Below are positions 46,049 to 57,530 of a stretch of DNA of 64,000 nt, one piece after another (position 1 is the stretch's first letter; every line of letters begins with the position of its first letter). This DNA comes from Bacillus spongiae (GTDB lineage: Bacteria > Bacillota > Bacilli > Bacillales > Bacillaceae_K), in NCBI RefSeq assembly GCF_037120725.1, contig NZ_JBBAXC010000004.1, positions 220,925 through 284,924 of the forward strand. The letters are read 5' to 3'. The translations under genes were made by a program, and so were the position numbers. Under the pieces are notes generated by a model. That model worked only from the letters and a program-made list of their open reading frames with translations, was not told where the DNA came from and did no database searches.

Positions 46049-46448
46049 ATACCTGCAGACAGAAGCAAGTCGTGCGTGATTTTTCACAATAATACAAATG
46101 GAAATTGACTATGTTCATTACCTCTACCCACATCCTGGGTATACCAACCCTTATGAATGATTTCTAAATACTCGCCTGTCGAAAATGCGCATACATACAA
46201 GTGAGTCACTAAGTTCAAATTGAAATTTCTCAAGTCAGGGGAATGAAAAAACACGGAATCAAGAAATATTATTTTTATATTGATATAGGAAATAGTCCTA
46301 TTGCCAAATAGGAGGAATACTAGCTCTTAAAGGAAATTCTTTGTCTAAGTATGTACTGTACATTTGGAGTAAAAAGGAGGATCGGGTTAAGGCTGGAAGC
46401 TAACTTCTGAAAGTCACCCCTTGTAAGAAAAAATTTTTTTAACAAAAA
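46049..46448. other. intergenic region
   Basis: About 400 bases upstream of the XRE gene. No supported gene. A GGAGGAT-like sequence at about 46,377 is not followed by an open frame. Confidence 0.4.
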
Positions 46449-46476
46449 AGTAGCTACCAACAATTAAGTAGCTACT
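46441..46476 (-). terminator. terminator of the second ABC operon
   Basis: AGTAGCTAC / GTAGCTACT with a ten-base loop and a long T run on the minus strand, about 110 bases after the permease stop. Confidence 0.65.
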
Positions 46477-46584
46477 ACTCTACTCTTTTCTTTTCGAAAA
46501 TCAAAATATAAATACCTTTCCTTACGAAATTATAGATTTACGTTATGGAGTCGTAGTAATGACTGGATATTAATCCAACTAATT

Positions 46585-47352
46585 TTAGGACTTCCATTTA
46601 GTAATAATATTTTTTCGACTAAATAACCCGATGCATAAACGAAAAGCGACAAATGAAAGAACAACAGAGAAAGCAAGAATACCAATGTAAACTAATGGAT
46701 TGGACAAAAATGAAAGAAAGACAACCTGACTAATGGACATCGCAATAATTGGCAAGATAATCAAGATACTAAACTGCTGTGCTGCTGAAACATTATTCAC
46801 TTTTGATGAAACGATGATGCTTAAAGTTACACTAATTAATGAAACAAACGGCACTAAAAACATCGAACAAATGATCAAAATTGGTGAAAAGAATTCACCT
46901 GCTCCATCAAATGTGGAATAAACATATAGTAAATAAACCACTTGCATAATCCAAGTCGTCACGACCGGTGGAATCGAGAACGCTAAAATTTTCCCTAATA
47001 TAAAATGCTTTGTTGTAATCGGGGTCACTAATACCGTTTCTAAAGTTCCTGTCATCTTTTCAGTAATGATACTGTTTGTTGCTAGAGATAATGGTAGAAC
47101 AGCAGGGATGATTAGAAAAAAGAGAAAGTAAAAACGAGCAAGCAGAACCGTTCCTTGTGAATCGAGTACATTGAGCTGTGGATTTACTTGCTTGATGGCA
47201 TCTAAGAGGATTTTAATATCTCCTTCCTGAGTATAATTGATAGTTAAAAAAGCCGCTAGGAGGAGAACGATTGGTGCAATCATGTTTGTTAGAAAAAGAG
47301 ATTTTGTAGCAAAAATTTCTTTCCATTCACGTCTCATAATAAAAAACGGCAC
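46585..47352 (-). CDS. ABC-2-type transporter permease
   Basis: A 255-residue membrane protein with about six hydrophobic helices and an ABC-2 pattern (NSIITEKMTGTLETVLVTPI), as in NatB-like sodium or antibiotic exporters. It overlaps the ATPase stop by one base, so it is translationally coupled. Substrate unknown. Confidence 0.75.
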   Translation of the reverse strand: MPFFIMRREWKEIFATKSLFLTNMIAPIVLLLAAFLTINYTQEGDIKILLDAIKQVNPQLNVLDSQGTVLLARFYFLFFLIIPAVLPLSLATNSIITEKMTGTLETVLVTPITTKHFILGKILAFSIPPVVTTWIMQVVYLLYVYSTFDGAGEFFSPILIICSMFLVPFVSLISVTLSIIVSSKVNNVSAAQQFSILIILPIIAMSISQVVFLSFLSNPLVYIGILAFSVVLSFVAFRLCIGLFSRKNIITKWKS

Positions 47353-48287
47353 TATATCTCCCCCCGATCACTTTTAAGTAAGGCGTGATACGAATCTTCT
47401 AATGTAACTGATATCTTTTGAATATAGGTTACTGGGATGTTTAAAGAGACTAGCTTTTTAAGCAATTGATAATTATTACTGTCAGGATTATCTACTTTTA
47501 GTTTGTATTCTCCTCCATCTTGTTCAAACGCCACAATTTCTGGTGCATTTCGGAATATCATTTCAGCTTGACTATGATTTGATTCAAGCTTCATTGACAC
47601 ATTGTACATGGACCATTCTTCTCTAAATTTTTGTGGAGTCGTCAAACTAATTACATTTCCATCAATAATGGCAAATTGATGGCATAGTTCATCCACCTCC
47701 GATAGAGTGTGAGAACAATAAATAATGGTTTTTCCAGAATTTACCCAATCTTTGATTTGATTCTTCATTTCACGGATACTTATTGGGTCGAGGTTTGCAG
47801 TTATTTCATCAAAGAAGAGAACTTCAGGGTCATGTAATAATGCACAAATAATTGAAACCTTCTGCTTCATCCCTTTTGAAAGGCTCCCAGCCGGATCATC
47901 TTTCCGCTTCCAAAGATTAAATTGTTTCAAAAGCGTTTCGATTCGAAGACTTCGCTCATTTTTGGGCAGCTCATAACAGTGTGCGAAAAATTCTAGGTTG
48001 TCCCATACCGACAATCTGTTATAAATTCCAGGTGACTCAGTCACACACCCTACGATTCTCCTAATCTCCTTTCGATTGGAATGAATGGATTTTCCTAATA
48101 TTCTCACATCTCCACCTGTTGGTTCCATTAAACAGGACATGATTCGTATCGCTGTTGTTTTCCCAGCCCCATTCGGTCCTAACAGCCCAAAAACAGTTCC
48201 CTTAGGAACCTTAAAGCTAATCTTCTTTAGTACTTCTTGATTTCCAAAAGATTTACTCAAATTTTCTAGTTCAACCGCATACTCCAA
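47352..48287 (-). CDS. ABC transporter ATP-binding protein
   Basis: A 311-residue ATPase with Walker A GLLGPNGAGKTT, signature SLSKGMKQKV, Walker B VLFFDEITANLDP and H-loop YCSHTLSE. The C-terminal 80 residues are a regulatory tail. It forms an exporter with the following permease. The natAB-like arrangement suggests export of a small molecule or ion; the substrate is not evident. Confidence 0.85.
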   Translation of the reverse strand: MEYAVELENLSKSFGNQEVLKKISFKVPKGTVFGLLGPNGAGKTTAIRIMSCLMEPTGGDVRILGKSIHSNRKEIRRIVGCVTESPGIYNRLSVWDNLEFFAHCYELPKNERSLRIETLLKQFNLWKRKDDPAGSLSKGMKQKVSIICALLHDPEVLFFDEITANLDPISIREMKNQIKDWVNSGKTIIYCSHTLSEVDELCHQFAIIDGNVISLTTPQKFREEWSMYNVSMKLESNHSQAEMIFRNAPEIVAFEQDGGEYKLKVDNPDSNNYQLLKKLVSLNIPVTYIQKISVTLEDSYHALLKSDRGEI

Positions 48288-48790
48288 CTAATCCCCTCCG
48301 CTTCCGTATGACTTAGGAAAATGAATATTTTCCTGTTTTACATGAGTTTTCTTATGGTATGTAACAACGTTTCGATTTATTTTTTTATTTCGATTTTATT
48401 AGAAAGAAATCCTTTGTTTTTTGTTAAAATATGTTTCTACTCAAAAAAGAACTTCTATATATTTTCTTCCTCTTGTATTAGATACTGTAAAAAATTCAAT
48501 ACGACTATTATTCTTTTAAAATCTAAGTTTTATCTCGAAATCGCTCCCTCTTATAACCAAAGGCTTAAATTTAGAATCACCTTAAAAAGAGATTTATAAC
48601 GGTCTTTATGGAAACCCCTTTTTGTTGAAGTAGAAATCTAATAATCAAGACATCATCCATTCCGTTTGTATTGACTAAAAAAGACAGCCTTTAATTATCA
48701 TATTACTTGTCAATGCAATTATTCTTCAGCTCATTGACGACGACTTCATCATTTCATATACTGATAAAATCGAAGAAAAAGGAGATGCAT
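48288..48790. other. divergent intergenic region
   Basis: About 500 bases holding the promoters of the ABC ATPase (minus) and the DUF3900 gene (plus). Very AT-rich; no operator or hairpin was identified. Confidence 0.4.
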
Positions 48791-49849
48791 ATGGATTTTA
48801 CGATAAGCTATTTATCCTTTTACGTAGTACAAGTTGAAGGATCCGGAGAAGAAGCACATAAAAAATATAAACACTACCAAACAATGGACACAACAGGGTA
48901 TGAACAAAGTCCACTTAAAACCTTTCTAGATGGTGAACTGGCTCGTATCGTGAAGCGAAAGGTCGATCGACACGCCAAATCGGATAATGCCCCAACGAAG
49001 ATTGGGCGCTTCATCGTTGAACAAGGACATGACTTAACTTCCAATCCTAATTACAACCTATTCCATAAGGCACGATTCGCAGAGTCAACTGAAAAATTCC
49101 GAGAAATGACAGATGCTTTCGCACAAACCTATATCGATACAAGTGCTGTTCGGGGAGGTGTTTTCTTAGTCGTTTCAGCGAAATTAACAAAATTCTTTGA
49201 TGACCCTTTCTTATTTATGCTGAAATGTGATTTTGAACCGAAAGTAGCAAGTATTACGGACGAAGCGACGATGATCCATAACGTTGAATTGGCCATTACA
49301 ACGAAAAACATGAAAAGTATCGTCTATCCATATATGCCAGAGGAAGGGATGATGGATCCCGTGGAGTTAAAAATTCACCAAGCTTCACATGCTCGATATT
49401 TTGAAGATTTTTTAAAGTTTATTGAATATGAGCGATCGATGCCTGAAATCGTAAAAACTCAGGTGATTGAAATGGTCAGTGACCATATCGAAGAAGTATT
49501 TGAAGCTGAGAGTACGGAAAAAGCGGAGTTTGAAGAAGCTGTAGAGCATTGGGCCGTCAGTCCAAAAAGAGAGCTTCAAGAGAGGCTAACGACTGAACAA
49601 GTAATAGAGGCCACTCAACACATTGTTGAACAAGCACCTGAAGTTGAGCTTAAACTTAAGCTAGATCATATTTCAGTCAAGTCATTATTATCCGATTTTG
49701 GTGATACAGTTCATCTCGCAAAAGTCAACGGGCGGTACGTTCTTATGATTGAATCAGAACAAATTACGTTCGAAAAAGGCTTCTCACCTATCGAATTTCA
49801 TAGACCAGATGATTTACACTCTGTTATTGAAAAAATTGCAAAGAAATAA
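48791..49849 (+). CDS. DUF3900-like protein
   Basis: A 352-residue soluble protein starting MDFTISYLSFYVVQVEGSGE. It looks like the DUF3900 family of Bacilli, which has no known function. The ATG at 48791 follows AAGGAGAT. The middle contains AVRGGVFLVVSAKLTKFF and LKCDFEPKVASI, and the C-terminal part is helical and acidic. It stands alone, with a hairpin downstream. The family assignment is from memory and should be checked. Confidence 0.6.
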   Translation: MDFTISYLSFYVVQVEGSGEEAHKKYKHYQTMDTTGYEQSPLKTFLDGELARIVKRKVDRHAKSDNAPTKIGRFIVEQGHDLTSNPNYNLFHKARFAESTEKFREMTDAFAQTYIDTSAVRGGVFLVVSAKLTKFFDDPFLFMLKCDFEPKVASITDEATMIHNVELAITTKNMKSIVYPYMPEEGMMDPVELKIHQASHARYFEDFLKFIEYERSMPEIVKTQVIEMVSDHIEEVFEAESTEKAEFEEAVEHWAVSPKRELQERLTTEQVIEATQHIVEQAPEVELKLKLDHISVKSLLSDFGDTVHLAKVNGRYVLMIESEQITFEKGFSPIEFHRPDDLHSVIEKIAKK

Positions 49850-50007
49850 AGGGAACTGATCGGTTAGCCGGGTGAGTCCATCCGTCTAAAAAACTTGACC
49901 CTCATCTATACTAAAAACATTCAGTGAAGAATTCCATATAACTGAAATGATGCAAATGCAGACTAAAATACTTGTGAAACCTGTGTCTTTCTAATGTAAT
50001 GACGAAA

Positions 50008-50040
50008 AAAGAAGCCATTTTGAGACAAAATGGCTTCTTT
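50008..50040. terminator. terminator between DUF3900 and the monooxygenase gene
   Basis: A 15-bp perfect stem, AAAGAAGCCATTTTG / CAAAATGGCTTCTTT, with an AGA loop and A/T tails on both sides. The sequence is close to the hairpin in the 6441/8579 repeats, and the same TGTTGATTTT tail follows, so it belongs to that repeat family. Confidence 0.8.
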
Positions 50041-50091
50041 TCATAAGGATGTACTGTTGATTTTCTATTCCGTTTAGCAATATTAAGTATA

Positions 50092-50403
50092 TTAGTTAGA
50101 GATGCCCTTTCCTCCCTTCGGCTGCAAAGTACTGATTCTCTCCATTCCTGTAATAATTGGTTTGGAACGCTTGATCAATAATTGAGTCCCTTCAAGTGAT
50201 AATGATGCTTGATGCGCATTCTCATCGCTCCACACTTCATAAACAAATACAGAATTTGGTTCATCGTCAGAAACATTAACTAAATATATTTGGCATTCAT
50301 TCAATTGCTGCATCGATTCTGCTGCCTCCAATAGAATATTTACCAATGTGTCACGCTCTCCTTCTCTTACTGTAAATTTTACAAACAATCCAAATTTGCT
50401 CAT
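50092..50403 (-). CDS. antibiotic biosynthesis monooxygenase-fold protein (YgiN-like)
   Basis: A 103-residue protein with the ABM dimeric alpha-beta barrel fold (GLFVKFTVREGERDTLVNILL ... VFVYEVWSDENAHQASL). Homologues act as quinol monooxygenases or in cofactor-free oxidation. Probably a cytoplasmic dimer. Target unknown. Confidence 0.8.
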   Translation of the reverse strand: MSKFGLFVKFTVREGERDTLVNILLEAAESMQQLNECQIYLVNVSDDEPNSVFVYEVWSDENAHQASLSLEGTQLLIKRSKPIITGMERISTLQPKGGKGISN

Positions 50404-50925
50404 ATGTATTCTCCTTTATTTTAGGTTTCATCCTTCTTATTAAGTATTCTAAACTTCTATTGTTTTTTCCTATCACTTCTTCAATATTCTATTCCATTCC
50501 TTCAAATGTTTCAGTCTACTAACGCCTATAGATGCGTAATTCCATTAGTGTGCTCTATATTTAAGTATCGGAAAGGTTTGATCGCGTTAGACCTCCCATT
50601 CCTTCCATCAATCATTTATTTAGGCTATTTTCGTTAAAAATATTATTTTTTTACTAAAATAGCGTATGGAAATAAGTATATAAAGAAATTAGTGACATTG
50701 CGGGAGCATTTCTATCAATTTGAAAAATGAATAACACTTTTTTTATACAAGGTATTTTACAAAATATGCTAATATATAAGTATACATAATTATCTTATTC
50801 AACAAATAGACAGTTTAATAGGATAAATAAATTCAGTAATATTTACATAAGAGGAATTTGATATAACAAGATTCCCAAATAAATATGTATGAAATTTATT
50901 AACGTCGGACAAGGTGGTGTTTGCT
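50404..50925. other. intergenic region
   Basis: About 520 bases of very AT-rich DNA with no supported gene. The promoter of the zinc-ribbon gene should lie in the right-hand part. Confidence 0.4.
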
Positions 50926-51213
50926 TTGCAAAAATGTGAGAACTGTAACGAGCTATTTAGTTGGCGTAAAATTTATAAATCGTTATGGGTAGGAAATAAA
51001 CCGATTAAATGTGAGAACTGTCAGGGAGAGCATAGGATAAAGCTTTCTGGTAGATTCGTCACTTCATCTTTAACGATTTTACCTATGCTTATATTTACTT
51101 CCTTCCTATCACCCTTTAGTAATCCTCTTTTATCTTTATGTATAGGACTCATCATATTCTTCATCGGGTCTTTATTTACTCCTTATTTCGTAAAATACAC
51201 ATGGATGAAATAA
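50926..51213 (+). CDS. TIGR04104-like zinc-ribbon membrane protein
   Basis: A 95-residue protein that starts MQKCENCNELFSWRKIYKSLW and has a second CENCQ, a four-cysteine zinc ribbon in the pattern CxxC-20-CxxC. Two hydrophobic helices follow. The TTG start at 50926 is chosen because AAGGTGG lies seven bases upstream, and it reproduces the MQKC start common in this family. A membrane protein of unknown function, found widely in Bacilli. Confidence 0.75.
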   Translation: MQKCENCNELFSWRKIYKSLWVGNKPIKCENCQGEHRIKLSGRFVTSSLTILPMLIFTSFLSPFSNPLLSLCIGLIIFFIGSLFTPYFVKYTWMK

Positions 51214-51504
51214 GCAAAAACTACCTAAAGGTGTTATACCACAACGAAAAAATAGTAAAAGTAACATAGGATACACCGTTTTTAAAAACAATACAAACTA
51301 TCTTTTAGAAAACAGCCTTCATTTAATACCAATCCTATCTCCCAACTTCAGGCATTCGACCTCCTCTGAAGTCTTTTTTATATAGAATTCTTTTTTTAAA
51401 TCATCAAGAGGAGATATTTACAATATACTTTTTATAAATGTAAATAGATTTGACAATCAGATAACCTACTAATGTGTATTAATAAAAATAATTAGGAGGC
51501 CATG
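51214..51504. other. intergenic region
   Basis: About 290 bases with no supported gene. Confidence 0.4.
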
Positions 51505-52443
51505 ATGAAAGAGAACCTTATGAGAGGGATAGTCTATGAAGAATATGGTGCGCCAGAAGTACTTCGTATAAAACAACTTAAAAAGCCGATACCAAAGGAA
51601 TCGGAAGTATTAATAAAAGTCCACGCTTCTACAGTTACAAGAGGAGACGTAAGAATGCGAGCCTTCTCCGTACCAGTTATTCAATGGCCCTTTGCCCGAT
51701 TGTATCTTGGAATGTTCAAGCCTAAAAGATCCATATTGGGGATGGAATTAGCAGGAGAAATCGAGGAAATTGGAGAACAAGTGACGAAGTTTAAGGTTGG
51801 GGATAAAGTATTTGCTTCTACATTGGAAGAGGATTTTGGTGGCTATGCGGAATATAAAAGAATGCCTGAAGATGGACTACTGACTTTGATGCCTGATCAT
51901 TTACCCTTTGGCGAAGCCGCTGCTTCTGTTGGAGCTGGAATGACTGTCATTCGTTGTCTTGAAAAAGCCGATATTCAACAGGGCCAAGAAGTGCTTATAT
52001 ATGGTGCTTCAGGTGCAGTAGGTTCAACTGCAGTACAGATTGCCAAAAACCATTACGGCGCAAAGATAACAGCTGTATGTAGTACAAAGAATCAAGAGCT
52101 AGCTAAGGAATTAGGTGCAGAATATGTGATTGATTATACTAAGCAGGATCTTACACAATTAAATAAGAAGTATGATGTTCTATTTGATGCTGTAGCAAAG
52201 TTACCAAAGTCAAAAGCAAAGAAAGTTATAAGAAAAACTGGTGTTTACCTTAATGTTCACAAGGATACTGGAAGTCGTAAAACAAAAATAGAAGAATTAT
52301 TGAAGCTGAGAAAATTAATTGCGGAAGGCAAATATAAGCCATATATAGATAGAGTTTATCCGATGGAAGAAATCGTTCAAGCCCATCGATATGTAGACTT
52401 AGGTCATAAGAAGGGGAATGTAGTGATTGAGATGATGACGTAG
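51505..52443 (+). CDS. NAD(P)-dependent quinone oxidoreductase-like MDR protein
   Basis: A 312-residue medium-chain reductase. The GroES-like domain lacks the zinc ligands, and the Rossmann motif VLIYGASGAVGSTAVQIAKN is of the AxGGVG type used by zeta-crystallin-like quinone reductases. It probably reduces a quinone or an unsaturated ketone with NADPH. The ATG at 51505 is used because AGGAGG is too close to the ATG before it. Confidence 0.8.
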   Translation: MKENLMRGIVYEEYGAPEVLRIKQLKKPIPKESEVLIKVHASTVTRGDVRMRAFSVPVIQWPFARLYLGMFKPKRSILGMELAGEIEEIGEQVTKFKVGDKVFASTLEEDFGGYAEYKRMPEDGLLTLMPDHLPFGEAAASVGAGMTVIRCLEKADIQQGQEVLIYGASGAVGSTAVQIAKNHYGAKITAVCSTKNQELAKELGAEYVIDYTKQDLTQLNKKYDVLFDAVAKLPKSKAKKVIRKTGVYLNVHKDTGSRKTKIEELLKLRKLIAEGKYKPYIDRVYPMEEIVQAHRYVDLGHKKGNVVIEMMT

Positions 52444-52680
52444 CCTTGCTACTCCCTTTTGAGAGGATCTCATACCTTGTTGTGTATGATGCTAAAAAAG
52501 TACGATTTCACTAATCAATAATAAATCATTCTTTGAAAAACCTGCAAAGAAACCTACTTCTACTCATGTCAATTTAATTGTTTCCTAATAGTGCTTGCCA
52601 TGAACATGTTCATCACTGCCTCACAATCGTAATCATCCTTTTCAACGACATCATTATGTTCTCCTTCGTTCTTCCCTATG

Positions 52681-52724
52681 AAAAAAACAAGCCGATCTCC
52701 TACTATAACAGAAAATCGGCTTGT
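52681..52724 (-). terminator. terminator of the rubredoxin/MBL gene
   Basis: ACAAGCCGAT / ATCGGCTTGT, a 10-bp stem with an 18-base loop, followed by a T run on the minus strand. It lies 33 bases after the stop codon of the MBL gene. Confidence 0.75.
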
Positions 52725-52756
52725 ATTGACCTACATAATGGCCATAGTCTATTAAG

Positions 52757-53581
52757 CTATGTTGTAAATAACGTTCCTTCCAATGCTTTAATGTATCGAT
52801 CAGCAGACCTTTGGACAGCTTCTCTAGCATCGCTCTCTACTTTACGCTGAAACGCATTGTAAATACGATCAAAGGTTAATAAATTGACTTTATCAGCCAT
52901 TTCTCTCACTTTATGTGCAGGAAGTGGGATTAAATTTGGGTAGCTATACATAAAACTAACCCACCTTTGGTCTGCCACAACTTGAATAATGTCGCCGGTT
53001 AGTAATACACCTTTTTGATCATTTCCGCTTTCCCAATGTAAAACAGATCCTCCCTTATAATGACCTCCAATTCGATGAATAGTCAATCCGTTTGCTAATT
53101 CATAAGAATTTCCTGACCAAAATTGAATGTGGTCGCTATGTCTTGTCACCCATTCTCGATCATCTTCATGAATATAAATAGGCGCATTGAAGGTTTCCGC
53201 CCATTCCACCTGCGTTGAATAATAATGCGGATGTGAGAGCGCAATGGCCTGTACACCACCCATTTCCTTTAACTCTAAAATCGTTTTATCATCCAAGTAT
53301 GTAATGCAATCCCAGAGAATGTTACACCCTTCATTTTTTATGAAATACGCTGCTTGCCCAATGCCAAATTTAGGCTTTGTAGCAATACTAATTAAGTTTT
53401 CTTCTTTATGAATCAATTCATTATGATATTGACCATTCTTTATCATTGTGTCTAATGTTGTCCATGATTGCCCATTCGGATTTACGTATTGCCTTTCCTC
53501 CGAACAAATTTTACATTGTGTCGGCTCTACATGAGATTCACCATATTGAACTCCACATGTTATACAAATATAATTCATCAT
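52757..53581 (-). CDS. rubredoxin-like zinc-ribbon fused to a metallo-beta-lactamase fold
   Basis: A 274-residue protein. Residues 1-30 form a small iron or zinc ribbon (YICITCGVQYG, then QCKICSEER), as in rubredoxin-like domains. The rest is an MBL-fold domain with HPHYYS in place of the usual HxHxDH (only two of the expected ligands), Asp in LLTGDIIQV and a His in IGGHYKGGS. The altered motif suggests a changed or absent metal centre. AAAGGAGAT precedes the ATG. Confidence 0.65.
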   Translation of the reverse strand: MMNYICITCGVQYGESHVEPTQCKICSEERQYVNPNGQSWTTLDTMIKNGQYHNELIHKEENLISIATKPKFGIGQAAYFIKNEGCNILWDCITYLDDKTILELKEMGGVQAIALSHPHYYSTQVEWAETFNAPIYIHEDDREWVTRHSDHIQFWSGNSYELANGLTIHRIGGHYKGGSVLHWESGNDQKGVLLTGDIIQVVADQRWVSFMYSYPNLIPLPAHKVREMADKVNLLTFDRIYNAFQRKVESDAREAVQRSADRYIKALEGTLFTT

Positions 53582-53665
53582 ATTTATCTCCTTTAGTCAA
53601 AAAATTAAAACATTTAACTATTTTACTATATAATAGATTTCTTCCATTATCATGCTTTTTTTCAA

Positions 53666-53697
53666 CAAAAAAACAACGGCGAAGCTTGCCGTTGTTT
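53666..53697 (-). terminator. terminator of the thiC transcript
   Basis: AAACAACGGC / GCCGTTGTTT, a 10-bp stem with a seven-base loop and a T run on the minus strand. It ends the thiC and zinc-ribbon gene transcript. Confidence 0.8.
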
Positions 53698-53706
53698 TTA
53701 TCAACA

Positions 53707-55699
<1,993 letters not shown>

Positions 55700-55734
55700 T
55701 CAATATGAAGGTGAGGTATTTTTAAGCATAATAA

Positions 55735-55768
55735 AAACAAAAAATCGGGTTCTTTTTCAAGACCCGAT
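55735..55768 (-). terminator. expression-platform terminator of the thiC TPP riboswitch
   Basis: ATCGGGT(C) / ACCCGAT hairpin followed by TTTTTTG, on the minus strand just downstream of the aptamer. It should form when TPP is bound. Confidence 0.8.
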
Positions 55769-55812
55769 GAAGTATGCACACGTGTACAAATAAATTTGTT
55801 CAAATTATGCTA

Positions 55813-55913
55813 ACTACTTCCCTCCGCTGGTACAAGCCAGATCAGGTTCTAAGAGTCAAAGAACTTTATACGCGTACTTCTCTCAGTCCATGCTGAATGG
55901 ACACCCCTAGTAG
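55813..55913 (-). ncRNA. TPP riboswitch of thiC
   Basis: The minus strand shows the thi box: ACTAGGGGTG at the 5' side, CTGAGA, GCGTATAAAG, ACCTGATCTGG and GCGGAGGGAAGT. These are the conserved P2, P3, P4 and P5 elements. It lies about 150 bases upstream of thiC. Confidence 0.93.
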
Positions 55914-56116
55914 AATGATGATCAATATTCAATTTTCATTCATATTTAATCCTCACAAGTTTAACACTAGTTGGATTAATTGTAAATAGATTAAGTGAAT
56001 TGATACTTTTTTCTTAAATATTGTGCCTTTCAACTATGTTACGATATAGATGAGCAGTTGTTCAGTTAACGAGGAGGAAAATAGAATAGTTTGAAAGGGT
56101 TATGGAGGAAATCATT

Positions 56117-56618
56117 ATGGGTGAAGTAATACGTATAAAGGGGTTAAAGTACCCTAACGTTCAACATTATGAATGGGAAGGAGAACTTGTTTACAAAACA
56201 CCAGAGTATGTAATAGTGCTTTGTAAACCTGGTAGAAAGTTCATACACTACTCGAGAGATACTACGTTTACCTTTCATAATACATCATTAGAATACTTTT
56301 CCCTCAAAGAAGGCTTTACCGACTGAAAATGGGAGCATTGTCTCCTATTACTGCAATGTTGCTTTGCCATCAATAATAAAAGGAAACGAACTATCTTTTG
56401 TTGATTTAGATTTAGATTTCGTAAAACCACAAAATGAGGATTGGCAAGTTATTGATGAAGAGGAGTTTGAAACAAATAGCATCAAATATAATTACCCTCT
56501 TGAGCTAAAGGAAGGTGCACTTCAGTCATTAGAAAAGATGAAATATAGTATTAAAGAAAAGAAATTTCCATTTAACGACTCAGTTTTGGAAAGGTTTAAA
56601 TCCTTTCTTCCACTATAG
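56117..56618 (+). pseudogene. DUF402 protein broken by a single frameshift
   Basis: Frame one (from MGEVIRIKG at 56117, after GGAGG) runs to KEGFTD and stops at 56326. Frame two continues without a gap as ENGSIVSYYCNVALPS, then KGNELSFVDLDLDF, and ends at 56618. Together they make a normal DUF402 protein of about 166 residues, a family of nucleoside di- or triphosphate phosphatases such as YgaC. One extra base near 56,319 is enough to explain the break. It is either a true pseudogene or a sequencing error. Confidence 0.75.
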
Positions 56619-56807
56619 GGAGCTTTTAGAACAAAACGATCATAGCATTCTGAAAAGCAGTGTCTATTTTTAGGCTATTAAAGTGAATATTAGAAACCCT
56701 AATTGAACTAAGGGAGTCGAACTTTCAGGTCATGATTCCTTTCGTTCAAATGCTATAGTAAAATAAATCTATCAAAATATTATAACAGGAAGTTCAGAGG
56801 TGTTTAT

Positions 56808-57362
56808 TTGAATCAATTTGAGTATACTTTCGAAACCGAACGATTAATCGTAAGACCATTAAAGAAAGAGGACTACATAAACTGGTTGAATGAATTTAAT
56901 AATCGACTCCCGTCCCAGAGTCCCCATGACGATGGAAAAATCGATATGAGTGAATGTACAATCGATTGGTTCCACCAATTGGTAGACAAGCATCAGCAAT
57001 TAGCGATGGATGATATTGCCCACGTATTTGGTGTTTTTAGAAAAAAAGACGGTGTTCATGTAGGAATGGTGGATTTCTCTACTTTAGCCCGCATGCAATT
57101 TGACTGGGCGAGAATCGGCTATACGATCCATAACCAGTACTGGCAAAACGGCTACGGGAAAGAAGCAGTTAAAGCCGCACTTACCATCGCCTTTAAAGAC
57201 TTAAAATTCCACCGAATTGAAGCGCATATTAATATAGATAATATACCGTCTATGAAGCTAGCAGAAAGTGCCGGAATGGCATTTGAATGTAAAAGAAAAG
57301 GCTTTATTTATGAAAATGATGAATGGACAGACCATTTAGTTTACTATGTAAATGCTAATTAA
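56808..57362 (+). CDS. GNAT acetyltransferase, RimJ/RimL-like
   Basis: A 184-residue protein. The N-terminus TFETERLIVRPLKKEDYINW and the cofactor region IGYTIHNQYWQNGYGKEAV are typical of RimL-like enzymes; the end NIPSMKLAESAGMAFECKRKG is conserved. It starts with TTG after AGAGGTG. The terminator follows at once. Substrate unknown. Confidence 0.8.
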   Translation: MNQFEYTFETERLIVRPLKKEDYINWLNEFNNRLPSQSPHDDGKIDMSECTIDWFHQLVDKHQQLAMDDIAHVFGVFRKKDGVHVGMVDFSTLARMQFDWARIGYTIHNQYWQNGYGKEAVKAALTIAFKDLKFHRIEAHINIDNIPSMKLAESAGMAFECKRKGFIYENDEWTDHLVYYVNAN

Positions 57363-57398
57363 AAAAAGACCAAATCACAGGATGATTTGGTCTTTTTT
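57361..57398. terminator. terminator of the GNAT gene
   Basis: AAAAAGACCAAATC / GATTTGGTCTTTTT with a short loop and A/T tails on both sides. It lies directly after the GNAT stop codon. Confidence 0.85.
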
Positions 57399-57530
57399 AC
57401 TATTATCTTGCCTATTTTGAGTTAAGAAGGGCAGCTTAATGATTCATTACGTAATGTGATTAGCTAAATTATTAAAGGTTCATTCCCCGTCTCATTCAGG
57501 CTTTATAGGAAACGATAACGAGTTTATTTC

